Virus record (IMG/VR): IMGVR_UViG_3300035430_000256
Coordinates: 1-31,944 of that record
DNA: 31,944 bases
Direction: 5' to 3' (one strand)
DNA from: a virus
Shown: one piece after another, positions 1 through 7,009 of the stretch
How positions within the stretch are numbered: the stretch's first letter is position 1
Layout of the letters: the number at the start of each line of letters is the position of its first letter
Notes under the pieces: generated by a model
Database searches by the model: none
The model's input: the letters and a program-made list of their open reading frames with translations, nothing else
Told to the model about the DNA's origin: nothing
Made by a program: the position numbers and the translations under genes

Positions 1-45
1 GCATTGCCATCTGGAACCATCGTATCAATATTTAGTCTAACTTAA
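1..45 (+). CDS. 3' end of an upstream gene (partial)
   Basis: A frame is open from the window edge and stops at TAA 43-45, giving a visible tail of 14 residues (ALPSGTIVSIFSLT). The stop shares a base with the ATG of the radical SAM gene (TAATG), the coupling seen at many junctions in this window; that overlap is the main reason to believe it. A competing frame (2-40, also ending in TAA) cannot be excluded. No function can be read from so short a tail. Confidence 0.35.
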   Translation, partial: ALPSGTIVSIFSLT

Positions 46-1043
46 TGAGAAAATATCGACAATTAACTACCGAGCTTACTTTTAGATGTAATGCTCGATG
101 CCCGGCATGCCACCGTTGGAAACCCCTCCGAGTAAACTTAAACGATAAACAGCATACTATTACCTATGGCAATTTTCAAAAGTTATTCTATCCTGAACTT
201 TTACAAAATGTAGAATGGTTGCTGTTAAATGGTAATTTTGGCGATTCTATAATGAATAAAGATTTCAGAGAAATACTTTCATACGTAAAGTCACAAGGCA
301 CTAAGATTAAAATACATACAAATGGGGGAATACATAGTCATGATTATTGGACTGATGTAGGTAATATTCTAACAGATAAAGACATTATCAACTTTGATTT
401 GGACGGTTTAGAAGATACTCATTCAAAATATCGTATTAACACTAAATTTGAAAATGTGTTAGCAAATGCAAAATCAGTTATAGCTACTCAAAGGCCTCAA
501 GTACATTGGAAGTATATTGTTTTTGAGCATAATAAACATCAGGTAGATACAGCTAAACAAATTGCTGTAGATTGTGGATTTACTACATTTTCCACTGTAA
601 AAACTTCTCGTGACGTATTCGCTCCTAAATCTGGAAAATTTGTTCATACTAAAAAAACTGATGCAATCAAGACAGCAGAAAAAGTAATTCGTTGTGTGTG
701 GGATGATTGGGGTAAGTGGTATATCTCTCCAGAGGGTTTAGTTTTTAGGTGTTGTTGGACAGGAGGTCATTATTATGACGAAACATCTGGAGATCGTTTT
801 TATTATCCTCCTAAGTTTGAACGTATGTTTAACGGTTTTCATGTTCCCATGGAAAAGATTTTAAGTTATGATTATTGGAATAAACTTCAAGATTATTTAA
901 AAGGTTATGAGAGGTCATTTAAATTGTGTAAATCACAGTGTGGTAAACTTATATCTTCAATAGAAAAGGAAGAGCAAAATTTGAAGACAGGAGAGAAAAC
1001 TGTTTTTGATGCTTATGCTCAAAATACAACATATGAAACCTAA
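45..1043 (+). CDS. Radical SAM enzyme with SPASM-like C-terminal cysteines
   Basis: This 332-residue protein carries the radical SAM 4Fe-4S motif CX3CX2C at C15, C19 and C22. C22 is followed by HRW rather than the usual aromatic residue. Such enzymes cleave S-adenosylmethionine to a 5'-deoxyadenosyl radical. The C-terminal third has further cysteines (C217, C236, C237, C295, C299) around a YISPEGLVFRCCW segment, as in SPASM or twitch domains that bind auxiliary clusters in peptide- and protein-modifying enzymes. It lies upstream of several small virion-like genes on the same strand and overlaps the next gene by 11 bases. The substrate is not known; modification of a phage or host peptide, or of a small molecule, are both possible. 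The radical SAM assignment is firm, the SPASM assignment moderate. Confidence 0.85.
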   Translation: MRKYRQLTTELTFRCNARCPACHRWKPLRVNLNDKQHTITYGNFQKLFYPELLQNVEWLLLNGNFGDSIMNKDFREILSYVKSQGTKIKIHTNGGIHSHDYWTDVGNILTDKDIINFDLDGLEDTHSKYRINTKFENVLANAKSVIATQRPQVHWKYIVFEHNKHQVDTAKQIAVDCGFTTFSTVKTSRDVFAPKSGKFVHTKKTDAIKTAEKVIRCVWDDWGKWYISPEGLVFRCCWTGGHYYDETSGDRFYYPPKFERMFNGFHVPMEKILSYDYWNKLQDYLKGYERSFKLCKSQCGKLISSIEKEEQNLKTGEKTVFDAYAQNTTYET

Positions 1044-1242
1044 AGTATTACGCAAAGTTGGAAAATTTAAGTTTTTAAGATTCCCAAACCAGGGTATACG
1101 CCGTAATGAACGAATTAGAAAACTTGCCACCAGTGGCAAATTGGGTTATTCTACACTTGAGAAATTTATCAATAATGAACGTTCGCTTGGGTATCCTATT
1201 AAATATTCCAAGCCGATAGGATTTAAAAGGAAACGCAAATGA
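1033..1242 (+). CDS. Small basic protein, unknown function
   Basis: A 69-residue, lysine- and arginine-rich protein beginning MKPKVLRKVGKFKF. An in-frame ATG at 1006 would lie deeper in the preceding gene. The ATG at 1033 gives a modest 11-base overlap and is preferred. The protein ends in FKRKRK, and its stop overlaps the next start (ATGA at 1239). No domain is recognised. Charge, size and position between a radical SAM gene and virion-like genes suggest a nucleic-acid-binding or structural role, but that is inference. Confidence 0.6.
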   Translation: MKPKVLRKVGKFKFLRFPNQGIRRNERIRKLATSGKLGYSTLEKFINNERSLGYPIKYSKPIGFKRKRK

Positions 1243-1847
1243 GAAAAGATGGACATACCGATGTAGCCTCCTCCCGTAGGATGTGTAAAACTATAATTGA
1301 AGATGCAAATGATATTTTAGATTCACTTCCTCGTGATATGGAGGCATCTCTGCCGACTTGGTGGACTAATAAATTAGCTAAATGTTCTGCTATGATGAAT
1401 GGTGCTCGTGATTATTTAGTATACTCTAATGATACACAAATGCCAGATCAATCAATTATGGAAGAACCATCAATACAGACAGGTCAGGTAAAAGTGGGTG
1501 ATTATCAAACTAAACATTTTGATATATGTCCTTCAGCACAAGCAGTGTATAAAGATATTGAACCATCAGAAGAAGCTATAGAATCTGCTATGCTTCACGA
1601 TATGTTGTTTAAAGTAGAGAAGAAGGCAATAGCTGCTAATATGGCTACTAAAGAACAAGTAGATAAAACTCAACATTATACTGACATGATCATGGAATTA
1701 GCTAAAGAGATGAACATGGTAGACGAACACGCATATGTAGAAGATGTTCACATGGCAAAAATGAAAGAACTAGCAAATACCGAACAAGAAGAAGATGATG
1801 AGGATGATATGACTCCCCCATCTGTGAGAATGATGAATGCCTCTTAA
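1239..1847 (+). CDS. Hypothetical phage protein with acidic C-terminus
   Basis: A 202-residue, largely helical protein. Its N-terminal 60 residues (HTDVASSRRMCKTIIEDAND, then TWWTNKLAKCSAMMNGARDY) resemble a type of conserved protein I associate with structural regions of marine phages; this is a recollection, not a search result. The C-terminus is strongly acidic (EQEEDDEDD) and methionine-rich. The start ATG overlaps the preceding stop, and the end overlaps the next gene by 11 bases, so translation is probably coupled. The acidic tail beside very basic neighbours could reflect assembly contacts. Function unknown. Confidence 0.7.
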   Translation: MRKDGHTDVASSRRMCKTIIEDANDILDSLPRDMEASLPTWWTNKLAKCSAMMNGARDYLVYSNDTQMPDQSIMEEPSIQTGQVKVGDYQTKHFDICPSAQAVYKDIEPSEEAIESAMLHDMLFKVEKKAIAANMATKEQVDKTQHYTDMIMELAKEMNMVDEHAYVEDVHMAKMKELANTEQEEDDEDDMTPPSVRMMNAS

Positions 1848-2040
1848 ACGCGGTAAATCACAAAAAACAGTTTCTACAAATATTAAGGAGCTTATGAAAA
1901 AACCTTCAAAAGCTCGTGCTAAGGGCGTCCGGACTTTAGCCAAACGTATGGGTATTACGCCTAAAGAGGCACAGCGTCGTCAAGCGGTAGCAATAGCTCT
2001 CCGTGCGGCTGGTAAACCTATTAGGAAAAAGAATAAATAA
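1837..2040 (+). CDS. Small basic protein, DUF6496-like
   Basis: A 67-residue, highly basic protein starting MPLKRGKSQKTVSTNIKELM and carrying EAQRRQAVAIALRAAGKP near the end. The pattern MPLK-K-GKS...NI then QAVAIAL is shared by small phage and bacterial proteins that I associate with DUF6496. Biochemical role is unknown. It overlaps the preceding gene by 11 bases and ends just before the 68-base gap that carries the promoter for the next gene, so it is probably the last gene of its transcription unit or is read through. Confidence 0.7.
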   Translation: MPLKRGKSQKTVSTNIKELMKKPSKARAKGVRTLAKRMGITPKEAQRRQAVAIALRAAGKPIRKKNK

Positions 2041-2043
2041 ATT

Positions 2044-2084
2044 TTGACATATATACAGATATTTGTGACAATCAATCATAAATA
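2044..2084 (+). promoter_or_regulatory. Promoter region with T4-late-type CATAAATA element
   Basis: This gap holds CATAAATA at 2077-2084, matching the NATAAATA/TATAAATA late-promoter element of T4 and T4-like marine phages. It lies 24 bases before the start codon at 2109 with a good Shine-Dalgarno between. A TTGACA at 2044-2049 with GACAAT 17 bases downstream is a weaker sigma70-type alternative. No late sigma factor gene is in the window, so the assignment rests on motif and position. Confidence 0.45.
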
Positions 2085-2094
2085 ATCTTTTCTT

Positions 2095-2100
2095 AAGGAG
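2095..2100 (+). promoter_or_regulatory. Ribosome binding site AAGGAG
   Basis: A consensus Shine-Dalgarno placed 8 bases before the ATG at 2109. It is one of the strongest in the + strand block, where most genes rely on stop/start overlap instead, and suggests high expression of the downstream protein. Confidence 0.7.
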
Positions 2101-2108
2101 AAAAAACT

Positions 2109-2723
2109 ATGGCTACTTTTGATAAACGTGGTATCGACGGGTACGCAGCTTCTATCACTGACATTGCTGCTGCTGATCTAACTCAGGGCAACAACGGTGT
2201 GTTGATGTTCCCAGGTACTTACACAGCCCCTACAGCACTTAGCGCTTCTGACTATGCATTTGTAGGTGTCGGAGATCCCGACGAAATCATCATTGATGGT
2301 GATATGACTATTGCTAACACCTCATCAGGTGTTATCTCATTTAAAAACATTACATTCCAAGGTTCTGACGCAAGTGTGACTTCAAACACATTTAACGTTA
2401 CTAAAACTGGGATTGGTTCTTGCACATTGTTGTTTGAGAATTGTAAATTCACTAATGCTGAATCAGCTGTTAACCACTTTGGTACACTGGCTCAAATGAC
2501 TACTACAAAAGCTGTTGAAATGAGCTTCTGTGATGGTACAGGTGTTAACTCAGGTATTGCAGCAAATGCAAACGTTGAACTTAACTACTGTCGTATGGGT
2601 GCAGGTGAGCACACACGTGTTGTTGGTACAGGTAGCCCTGACATCACAGCATTTGTTGTAGCTTCAACCGGTGGTGCTAACACCGGTAATATGACTGAAA
2701 CAGTAACAGCTTTAATTAGCTAA
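2109..2723 (+). CDS. Beta-rich virion protein candidate (beta-helix-like)
   Basis: A 204-residue protein low in charge and rich in Gly, Ala, Ser, Thr and Asn. Short repeating turns such as SGVISFKNITFQGSDASV and CTLLFENCKFTNAESAV resemble pectate-lyase-type beta-helix rungs of tail spike, fibre or decoration proteins. The opening resembles pectin-lyase-like proteins that lay out an interval before the helix. It has its own promoter candidate and a strong Shine-Dalgarno, fitting an abundant structural component. No catalytic residues are evident. Exact location in the virion is unknown; a head decoration or fibre protein are the main alternatives. Confidence 0.65.
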   Translation: MATFDKRGIDGYAASITDIAAADLTQGNNGVLMFPGTYTAPTALSASDYAFVGVGDPDEIIIDGDMTIANTSSGVISFKNITFQGSDASVTSNTFNVTKTGIGSCTLLFENCKFTNAESAVNHFGTLAQMTTTKAVEMSFCDGTGVNSGIAANANVELNYCRMGAGEHTRVVGTGSPDITAFVVASTGGANTGNMTETVTALIS

Positions 2724-2731
2724 TTTTAAAG

Positions 2732-2737
2732 AAGGAG
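2732..2737 (+). promoter_or_regulatory. Ribosome binding site deciding the start at 2745
   Basis: AAGGAG sits only one base before an ATG at 2739 but seven bases before the in-frame ATG at 2745. The second spacing is the workable one, so the gene is called from 2745. Confidence 0.6.
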
Positions 2738-2744
2738 AATGAAA

Positions 2745-3023
2745 ATGGGTATGATTGGAAAATCTGCTAAACAACCAAATGAAGGTATCGCTTCTGCTGC
2801 ATATCCTTCACGCGCTGCTGATGGTTCTAACGGAGCAAACGTCGGTCCTGGCATGAAAAAAGGCATGGGGTATATGGACGAAGGCGCACCTAAAGTTGGT
2901 GGTAACTATCGCACTGGTGATAATACACCAGGTGCTCGTGGCCCAATTACAAAGGGTGCTCGTGTAGCATCTGAGTCTGTAACTGGTGGCATGGGTGGAA
3001 GAGTCATTAAGGATATGAAGTAA
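2745..3023 (+). CDS. Glycine-rich small protein, unknown function
   Basis: A 92-residue protein rich in Gly, Ala, Lys and Met and probably disordered. Segments such as GMKKGMGYMDEGAPKVGG and GGMGGRVIKDMK stand out. The start is chosen by Shine-Dalgarno spacing. It lies 21 bases after the beta-rich protein, probably in the same transcript, and its stop overlaps the next ATG (TAATG). No domain is recognised. A minor virion or scaffold-like role is suggested only by context. Confidence 0.65.
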   Translation: MGMIGKSAKQPNEGIASAAYPSRAADGSNGANVGPGMKKGMGYMDEGAPKVGGNYRTGDNTPGARGPITKGARVASESVTGGMGGRVIKDMK

Positions 3024-3217
3024 TGGCTAAGTCTATTTCAGGTGTCGAAATGCGAGAAGGAAAAGCTATAACGATTGGTGACAATCGTTATGGTCTCCGT
3101 GAAGAATATGACCCTACAAAAAAACGTGAAACTCTAGAATATTATCGTACTGGGCATAATTTAACTGTTAAAGAGATTAAAAATCCTAACTCTCAATCAG
3201 TTAAAACAGTAAAGTGA
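3023..3217 (+). CDS. Small hypothetical protein
   Basis: A 64-residue mixed-charge protein beginning MAKSISGVEMREGKAITIGD. Its start overlaps the preceding stop and its own stop overlaps the next ATG (GTGATGA), so it is embedded in a coupled run of small + strand genes. No motif is recognised. Confidence 0.6.
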   Translation: MAKSISGVEMREGKAITIGDNRYGLREEYDPTKKRETLEYYRTGHNLTVKEIKNPNSQSVKTVK

Positions 3218-3348
3218 TGATAGTACCTGAAGTCTTTCAGCGTTCGATGCCTAAAGTAAAAAAGAACAAACAAAAGCCTTTAAAAAAAAGGGCAATTATA
3301 AAGTTAAAAGATTTGTATGGAAAACAAAAAATTAATTATTCGAAGTAA
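3217..3348 (+). CDS. Very small basic protein at the end of the + strand run
   Basis: A 43-codon frame with 16 lysines or arginines (for example PKVKKNKQKPLKKRAIIKLK). Its ATG overlaps the preceding TGA and its TAA lies 13 bases inside the convergent - strand gene. Coupling to the previous gene and a composition like its basic neighbours support it as real. No independent Shine-Dalgarno is visible. Function unknown. Confidence 0.5.
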   Translation: MIVPEVFQRSMPKVKKNKQKPLKKRAIIKLKDLYGKQKINYSK

Positions 3349-3950
3349 AATAAAGGTGATCCATCACCTGGAATTTGAATATTAAGTTTTCCTATCTCTG
3401 ATTCTAACCACTTCTTATCGTAAGGCGCACAGATAAAAATGTGCGCTTTACTTTTTTGCATAATTCTTTTGAACATTTCAGTACTATCTACATCGCAAGA
3501 TATAAATATTAAATCATCAAAACCTAATTTAGAATAGTCAAATAAAAGACCATCACAATTGATTATTTTGATATTATCTTTCAAAGGCCCATACTTTATC
3601 AATTCATTTGCGATGGTAGCTCTTTGTTTGATTATTTCAAGACCAAGCTGTTTTAAATGAGGATATTTTCTTTGAATATCAATCATAGAATAAGGAAACA
3701 TACCTGCACCAATTAAAACAAGACGAGAACAACTATTAAATAATTTTAACTTCTTTTTTTCAGCAAGGGTCTTATATATCCAAGAATTAGCTTCAGTTTT
3801 TTCAAAAACAAGCTGTGACCTGACTTTTTTAAAGGTATTTTCGTCGGATAACTCCATAGCTAGTTCATTAAATTCTTTTAGTTTGGATAACTCAGACCTA
3901 ACAATTAAGTCTTTCCAATCTTTTTCTAATTCTCTAATTCTTTTTGTCAT
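3336..3950 (-). CDS. Class I SAM-dependent enzyme, nicotianamine-synthase-like (copy 2)
   Basis: A 204-residue protein with a Rossmann-type SAM-binding loop (LVLIGAGMFPYSMIDI, about residues 77-92). An acidic motif-II position (GLEIIKQR) and INCDGLLFDY follow. The G-x-G-x-x-P-[FY]-S form of the loop recalls nicotianamine synthases, which use the aminocarboxypropyl group of SAM, more than ordinary methyltransferases. It is shorter than plant or CntL-type enzymes, so this is tentative. It is paralogous to the gene just upstream and overlaps it by 17 bases. The 3' end contains the terminator hairpin and overlaps the convergent + strand gene. The reaction cannot be told from sequence alone. Confidence 0.65.
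   Translation of the reverse strand: MTKRIRELEKDWKDLIVRSELSKLKEFNELAMELSDENTFKKVRSQLVFEKTEANSWIYKTLAEKKKLKLFNSCSRLVLIGAGMFPYSMIDIQRKYPHLKQLGLEIIKQRATIANELIKYGPLKDNIKIINCDGLLFDYSKLGFDDLIFISCDVDSTEMFKRIMQKSKAHIFICAPYDKKWLESEIGKLNIQIPGDGSPLFYFE
3345..3369 (-). terminator. Rho-independent terminator candidate for the - strand block
   Basis: On the - strand a 7-bp perfect stem (AGGTGAT, two-base loop, ATCACCT; 3354-3369) is followed by TTATTTTAC. The hairpin lies within the last codons of the - strand gene that stops at 3336, at the point where the + and - runs converge. The stem is short and only moderately GC-rich. On the + strand there is no matching U tract, so it would mainly stop - strand transcripts. 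Confidence 0.45.
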
Positions 3951-4563
3951 TTAAAAACTCCCCTAACCACTCTTTATTATAAGACATTGAACATTTAAAA
4001 AACTTTACCAAAGATTGGGAAATAATTCTGTTAGTAATATTCTTATGATCTATTTCAGGAGCTATAAAAACTAAATCATTATCATTTAAAGTTTTAAAAT
4101 CAAAATTTATACCATCACAGTGTTTAATTTCTAAGCTGTCTTTAGCAGGAGAGTTTTTAACTAACTGAGAAGAACTTAGAAAAGCTTTTTTATCTCGTTC
4201 AACCCCTACAAGCTCTAAGTGTTTGTATTTTTTATGTAAATTGAATAGAGAGAATGGATAATAGCCACTTCCAATATAAATAATTTTATTACACTCTTTA
4301 AATAAACTTAATATTTTCTTTTCTTTCATCGTAAGATAGATTACCCCATCTGATGGAGAATGTCTATAAGCAAGAAGACTAAAATTTCTTATTACCTCTC
4401 TTTGATATAATTTATTAGCTTTTTTAGTAAATTTGTTAGGATCATCTTTACTTTCTAAGTATTTTTTCATAGCCTTTTCTGCAAGCACTATCGCTTCTAT
4501 ATAATGAGAGGCTAAATAATGTTTTTCGATTAAATCTAATAATTTATCTTTGGTGTACCGCAC
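3934..4563 (-). CDS. Class I SAM-dependent enzyme, nicotianamine-synthase-like (copy 1)
   Basis: A 209-residue paralogue of the next gene, sharing the loop IIYIGSGYYPFSLFNLHKKY, then LVGVERDKKA and IKHCDGINFDF. It starts with GTG at 4563, inside the last codons of the glycosyltransferase; no in-frame ATG or clear Shine-Dalgarno was found, so translation is probably coupled. About 90 helical residues precede the SAM fold in both copies. The tandem pair probably arose by duplication and has diverged widely, so the two may act on different substrates or as a heterodimer. Methyl transfer and aminocarboxypropyl transfer are both possible. Confidence 0.65.
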   Translation of the reverse strand: MRYTKDKLLDLIEKHYLASHYIEAIVLAEKAMKKYLESKDDPNKFTKKANKLYQREVIRNFSLLAYRHSPSDGVIYLTMKEKKILSLFKECNKIIYIGSGYYPFSLFNLHKKYKHLELVGVERDKKAFLSSSQLVKNSPAKDSLEIKHCDGINFDFKTLNDNDLVFIAPEIDHKNITNRIISQSLVKFFKCSMSYNKEWLGEFLNDKKN

Positions 4564-5662
4564 ATATTATCTTAGCAGAGTTGCTAGCCCCTTTTAAATT
4601 GAATTTGAACTTTGCAGGAGTGTATCCATTTAGTACTGTCTCTAGAATTTTATCTGCCCTTGTAATTTCAGAAAAATTCATTACTTTATAATAATCATAA
4701 GGTTCAAAAGCATATGCCCTGATAAATTGTTCTAATTTTTGACCTGATTGACGAGGAATCACTATAGAGGGAATCCTACCCTTTAAAATTTCAGTAGTAG
4801 CATTATATCCGCCATAAGTAATATACGCAGAGCAGTCAGTTAGTTTATTGCGTAATTCAGGAACATACTCCACAAGAAATATATTTTTATTCTTTCTGCC
4901 TCCAATATTCTTATATTTATTAGCAATAGGCATAATAAAATTATACTCTGGAAAGGCATTGGCTATATCAGCGATGCGTTTAAATATCATAACAGATTCG
5001 TCTTTGTTTAGTCCTGTGCTGACAAAAATATTATTGTTCTTACGAGAGTGTAAAGGCTGATCTTCATCACACACGTAACCTGTGTAAATAATCTTATCTT
5101 CTATATCATCAATTATACTTTTAGAATTAGCATGCCTAGTCCTATCACTGAGAAGGGGTAAAATCTCTTTATCCCCGTGTACTAATAGTGCATCAGCATA
5201 ATATTTAATTACTATATTTTGTGTGTATAATACCCAGTCTTGTAAAGAGGTGTTATGGGGTTCGTCCCAGGGAAAGTCTCTTACAGAAATTATAATCTTG
5301 ATATTTCTTTTTTTACACTCTTCAAAGTACCTAAAGTATTCGTGGGCAAACTGTTGTCTACAGAACGGAAAACCCTCACACACTAAAGTTTTAACATCAT
5401 ATTTTTCTAAAGTATCAATAAATCTTTTAATTCTAAAGTATATTAAAGGCTCTTGCATGATGAACTTAAACATTTCATCCATACTCGGTACTGTGAAGTT
5501 TTTTAAAAAAGATATGTGAGGCACACTTAACTTAATAGGCGGCTCAAACAATTGATCCATAACAACTACTTTTTCGTGTTTAGCTGTTTGCTCTGCTATG
5601 AACTTTATTCGCTGAGAATGCCCTAGTCCTCTATAGTACTGTGTTAAAAATCCTATTGTCAT
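4544..5662 (-). CDS. GT-B glycosyltransferase, GT28/MurG-like
   Basis: A 372-residue protein with two Rossmann-like halves typical of GT-B enzymes. The N-terminal YYRGLGHSQRIKFIAEQ (residues 9-25) matches the glycine-rich acceptor loop of MurG-like and COG4671-type transferases. The C-terminal YITYGGYNATTEILKGRIPS followed by VIPR matches the donor-nucleotide site, where Gly-rich and Glu residues bind the sugar nucleotide. Length is normal for the family. The start overlaps the thyX stop by four bases and the end overlaps the first SAM enzyme. It may glycosylate a phage or host surface component or phage DNA; the donor and acceptor are unknown. Confidence 0.75.
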   Translation of the reverse strand: MTIGFLTQYYRGLGHSQRIKFIAEQTAKHEKVVVMDQLFEPPIKLSVPHISFLKNFTVPSMDEMFKFIMQEPLIYFRIKRFIDTLEKYDVKTLVCEGFPFCRQQFAHEYFRYFEECKKRNIKIIISVRDFPWDEPHNTSLQDWVLYTQNIVIKYYADALLVHGDKEILPLLSDRTRHANSKSIIDDIEDKIIYTGYVCDEDQPLHSRKNNNIFVSTGLNKDESVMIFKRIADIANAFPEYNFIMPIANKYKNIGGRKNKNIFLVEYVPELRNKLTDCSAYITYGGYNATTEILKGRIPSIVIPRQSGQKLEQFIRAYAFEPYDYYKVMNFSEITRADKILETVLNGYTPAKFKFNLKGASNSAKIICAVHQR

Positions 5663-6339
5663 TTTTTGGGAGGAGCTAAATAAGTATTTCCCATTGGGAA
5701 TATTTTAGTTATCACATCAGCACAAGCTCTTGCAATTTCCATGTGTTCTTTCTGCGTGCCGTTTTTTTCTCTTAAATCAATATAGTGTAGCCAAGATCTA
5801 AGTGTACCATTTACATAAACTCTAGATTCTATTAATCCCTCTGGCAGAACTGCTCTTGCTTGTTCTTTAGCAATTCCTCGGTCGATAGCCCAAGTATACG
5901 CTTTTACTGCTGCTAACCACACTAAGTCTTGTTGACTATTCCAAGACTGTTGCAACGCGTTATCGTCTATATCAATTGAGTTTTGTCTATTCTTCATATC
6001 TTGTAATCTTGCTTCTCTTCTCACAGACTTTAAATCATCCAAAGGATTAGCATAGCGTTGACTAAATTCTTGAAAAGAAAAAGAACGATGTCTTAGAATC
6101 TGTCTAGCAATGTCACGTGTAGTAGTAATTTCTAAACAAACGTTAACCATTTCAAAAGGTGACCAGTGTTTTTCTCTAATTAAGTACTTTAACAATTTTT
6201 CATTAGTCTCTGTATTATCTTGATTAGAAGGGTTTGATACTCTAGCACAATAAGCAACAATATCTTCAATGTTTTTAACGTCTGTTTCTTTAAAAACTTC
6301 TTTATTTATTTGAGAGTAAGAAATTAATTTAACTTCCAT
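5659..6339 (-). CDS. thyX: Flavin-dependent thymidylate synthase ThyX
   Basis: ThyX methylates dUMP to dTMP using FAD, NADPH and methylenetetrahydrofolate. This 226-residue protein has the diagnostic RHRX7S motif (RHRSFSFQEFS, residues 83-93) followed by QRY. It also has HWSPFEM near residue 58 and the C-terminal substrate-binding NGTLRSWLHYIDLR. Length is typical. It overlaps the dUTPase-like gene upstream by 11 bases, joining two dUMP-linked functions, and gives the phage its own route to dTMP. Assignment is firm. Confidence 0.95.
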   Translation of the reverse strand: MEVKLISYSQINKEVFKETDVKNIEDIVAYCARVSNPSNQDNTETNEKLLKYLIREKHWSPFEMVNVCLEITTTRDIARQILRHRSFSFQEFSQRYANPLDDLKSVRREARLQDMKNRQNSIDIDDNALQQSWNSQQDLVWLAAVKAYTWAIDRGIAKEQARAVLPEGLIESRVYVNGTLRSWLHYIDLREKNGTQKEHMEIARACADVITKIFPMGNTYLAPPKK

Positions 6340-7009
6340 TACTATCTCCTTTATCTATGTTTTTAGACCATATAGAGGCTTTTCCACCCTTTTTACGTAT
6401 TGTAGCAGTTCTAACTCCTCCATCAATATATTTTTTTATCTGATCTCTATCGTACCCTACATTAAACTGTCTTTGTTTCTTAACATCGTGAATGTCGGGT
6501 AACATTTTTTTCTTAATTTTTTGTATAAAATTTTTAGCTGAACGATTTTTCCATTTAATTTCTTCTATCCAATCAACATATTCTATTACCATTCTTGGCT
6601 TATAGTTTACAGAGAAAAGTGCTATTTTTTGAGTAGGTTGTATAGTTTGTGCTTCTTTAAATTTATTTTCTAATAAAAGCCATATTTCATTTCTAAACGT
6701 AAAATCAAAAGTAGAAATACCGTCTGCCAAACATATACCTTGCTCATACACTAAATCAGTGAAAGAATTACACTCTATTCTGAAATTTGGATTAGGTAGT
6801 TGAGGATATATACCCGTAGGAATTGGCAATATTTGTCCAGGCTTGATTGTTATTGGACTACGAACACACGCTCTGAGATGAAAAAAAGAATCAAGCGGGG
6901 TATCTTGGTTAAACCCCCACTCAATACTGTACTCTTTTTCAAGCTGTTTAGCTATGGTGCTCTTTTCAATTTTGATGTTACAAATTTGAAAGTCTTGCAA
7001 GAGGCTCAT
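6329..7009 (-). CDS. dUTPase/dCTP-deaminase-fold protein, divergent
   Basis: The middle of the protein follows the dUTPase motif order: FHLRACVRSP (motif I-like), CNSFTDLVYEQGICLADGI (motif II-like), then TFDFTFRNEIWLLLEN, matching the motif III consensus ID-x-x-Y-R-G-E-I with the catalytic Asp kept but Tyr replaced by Phe. IQPTQKIALF is the IV-like motif. A basic C-terminal extension of about 80 residues ends near KKGGKASIWS, possibly a remnant of the glycine-rich motif V. The start is uncertain: ATG at 7009 is used; GTG at 7027 lacks a Shine-Dalgarno, and TTG at 7000 has better spacing to the GGAG just before the ATG. It lies directly before thyX, consistent with dUMP supply, but activity is unproven. 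Confidence 0.65.
   Translation of the reverse strand: MSLLQDFQICNIKIEKSTIAKQLEKEYSIEWGFNQDTPLDSFFHLRACVRSPITIKPGQILPIPTGIYPQLPNPNFRIECNSFTDLVYEQGICLADGISTFDFTFRNEIWLLLENKFKEAQTIQPTQKIALFSVNYKPRMVIEYVDWIEEIKWKNRSAKNFIQKIKKKMLPDIHDVKKQRQFNVGYDRDQIKKYIDGGVRTATIRKKGGKASIWSKNIDKGDSNGS

Noticed and set aside
1006-1032. Upstream start for the 69-residue basic protein
   Set aside because: It would lengthen the overlap with the radical SAM gene without a Shine-Dalgarno.
2252-2452. Open frame opposite the beta-rich protein gene
   Set aside because: A shadow frame; the + strand gene has the promoter candidate, Shine-Dalgarno and composition expected of a real gene.
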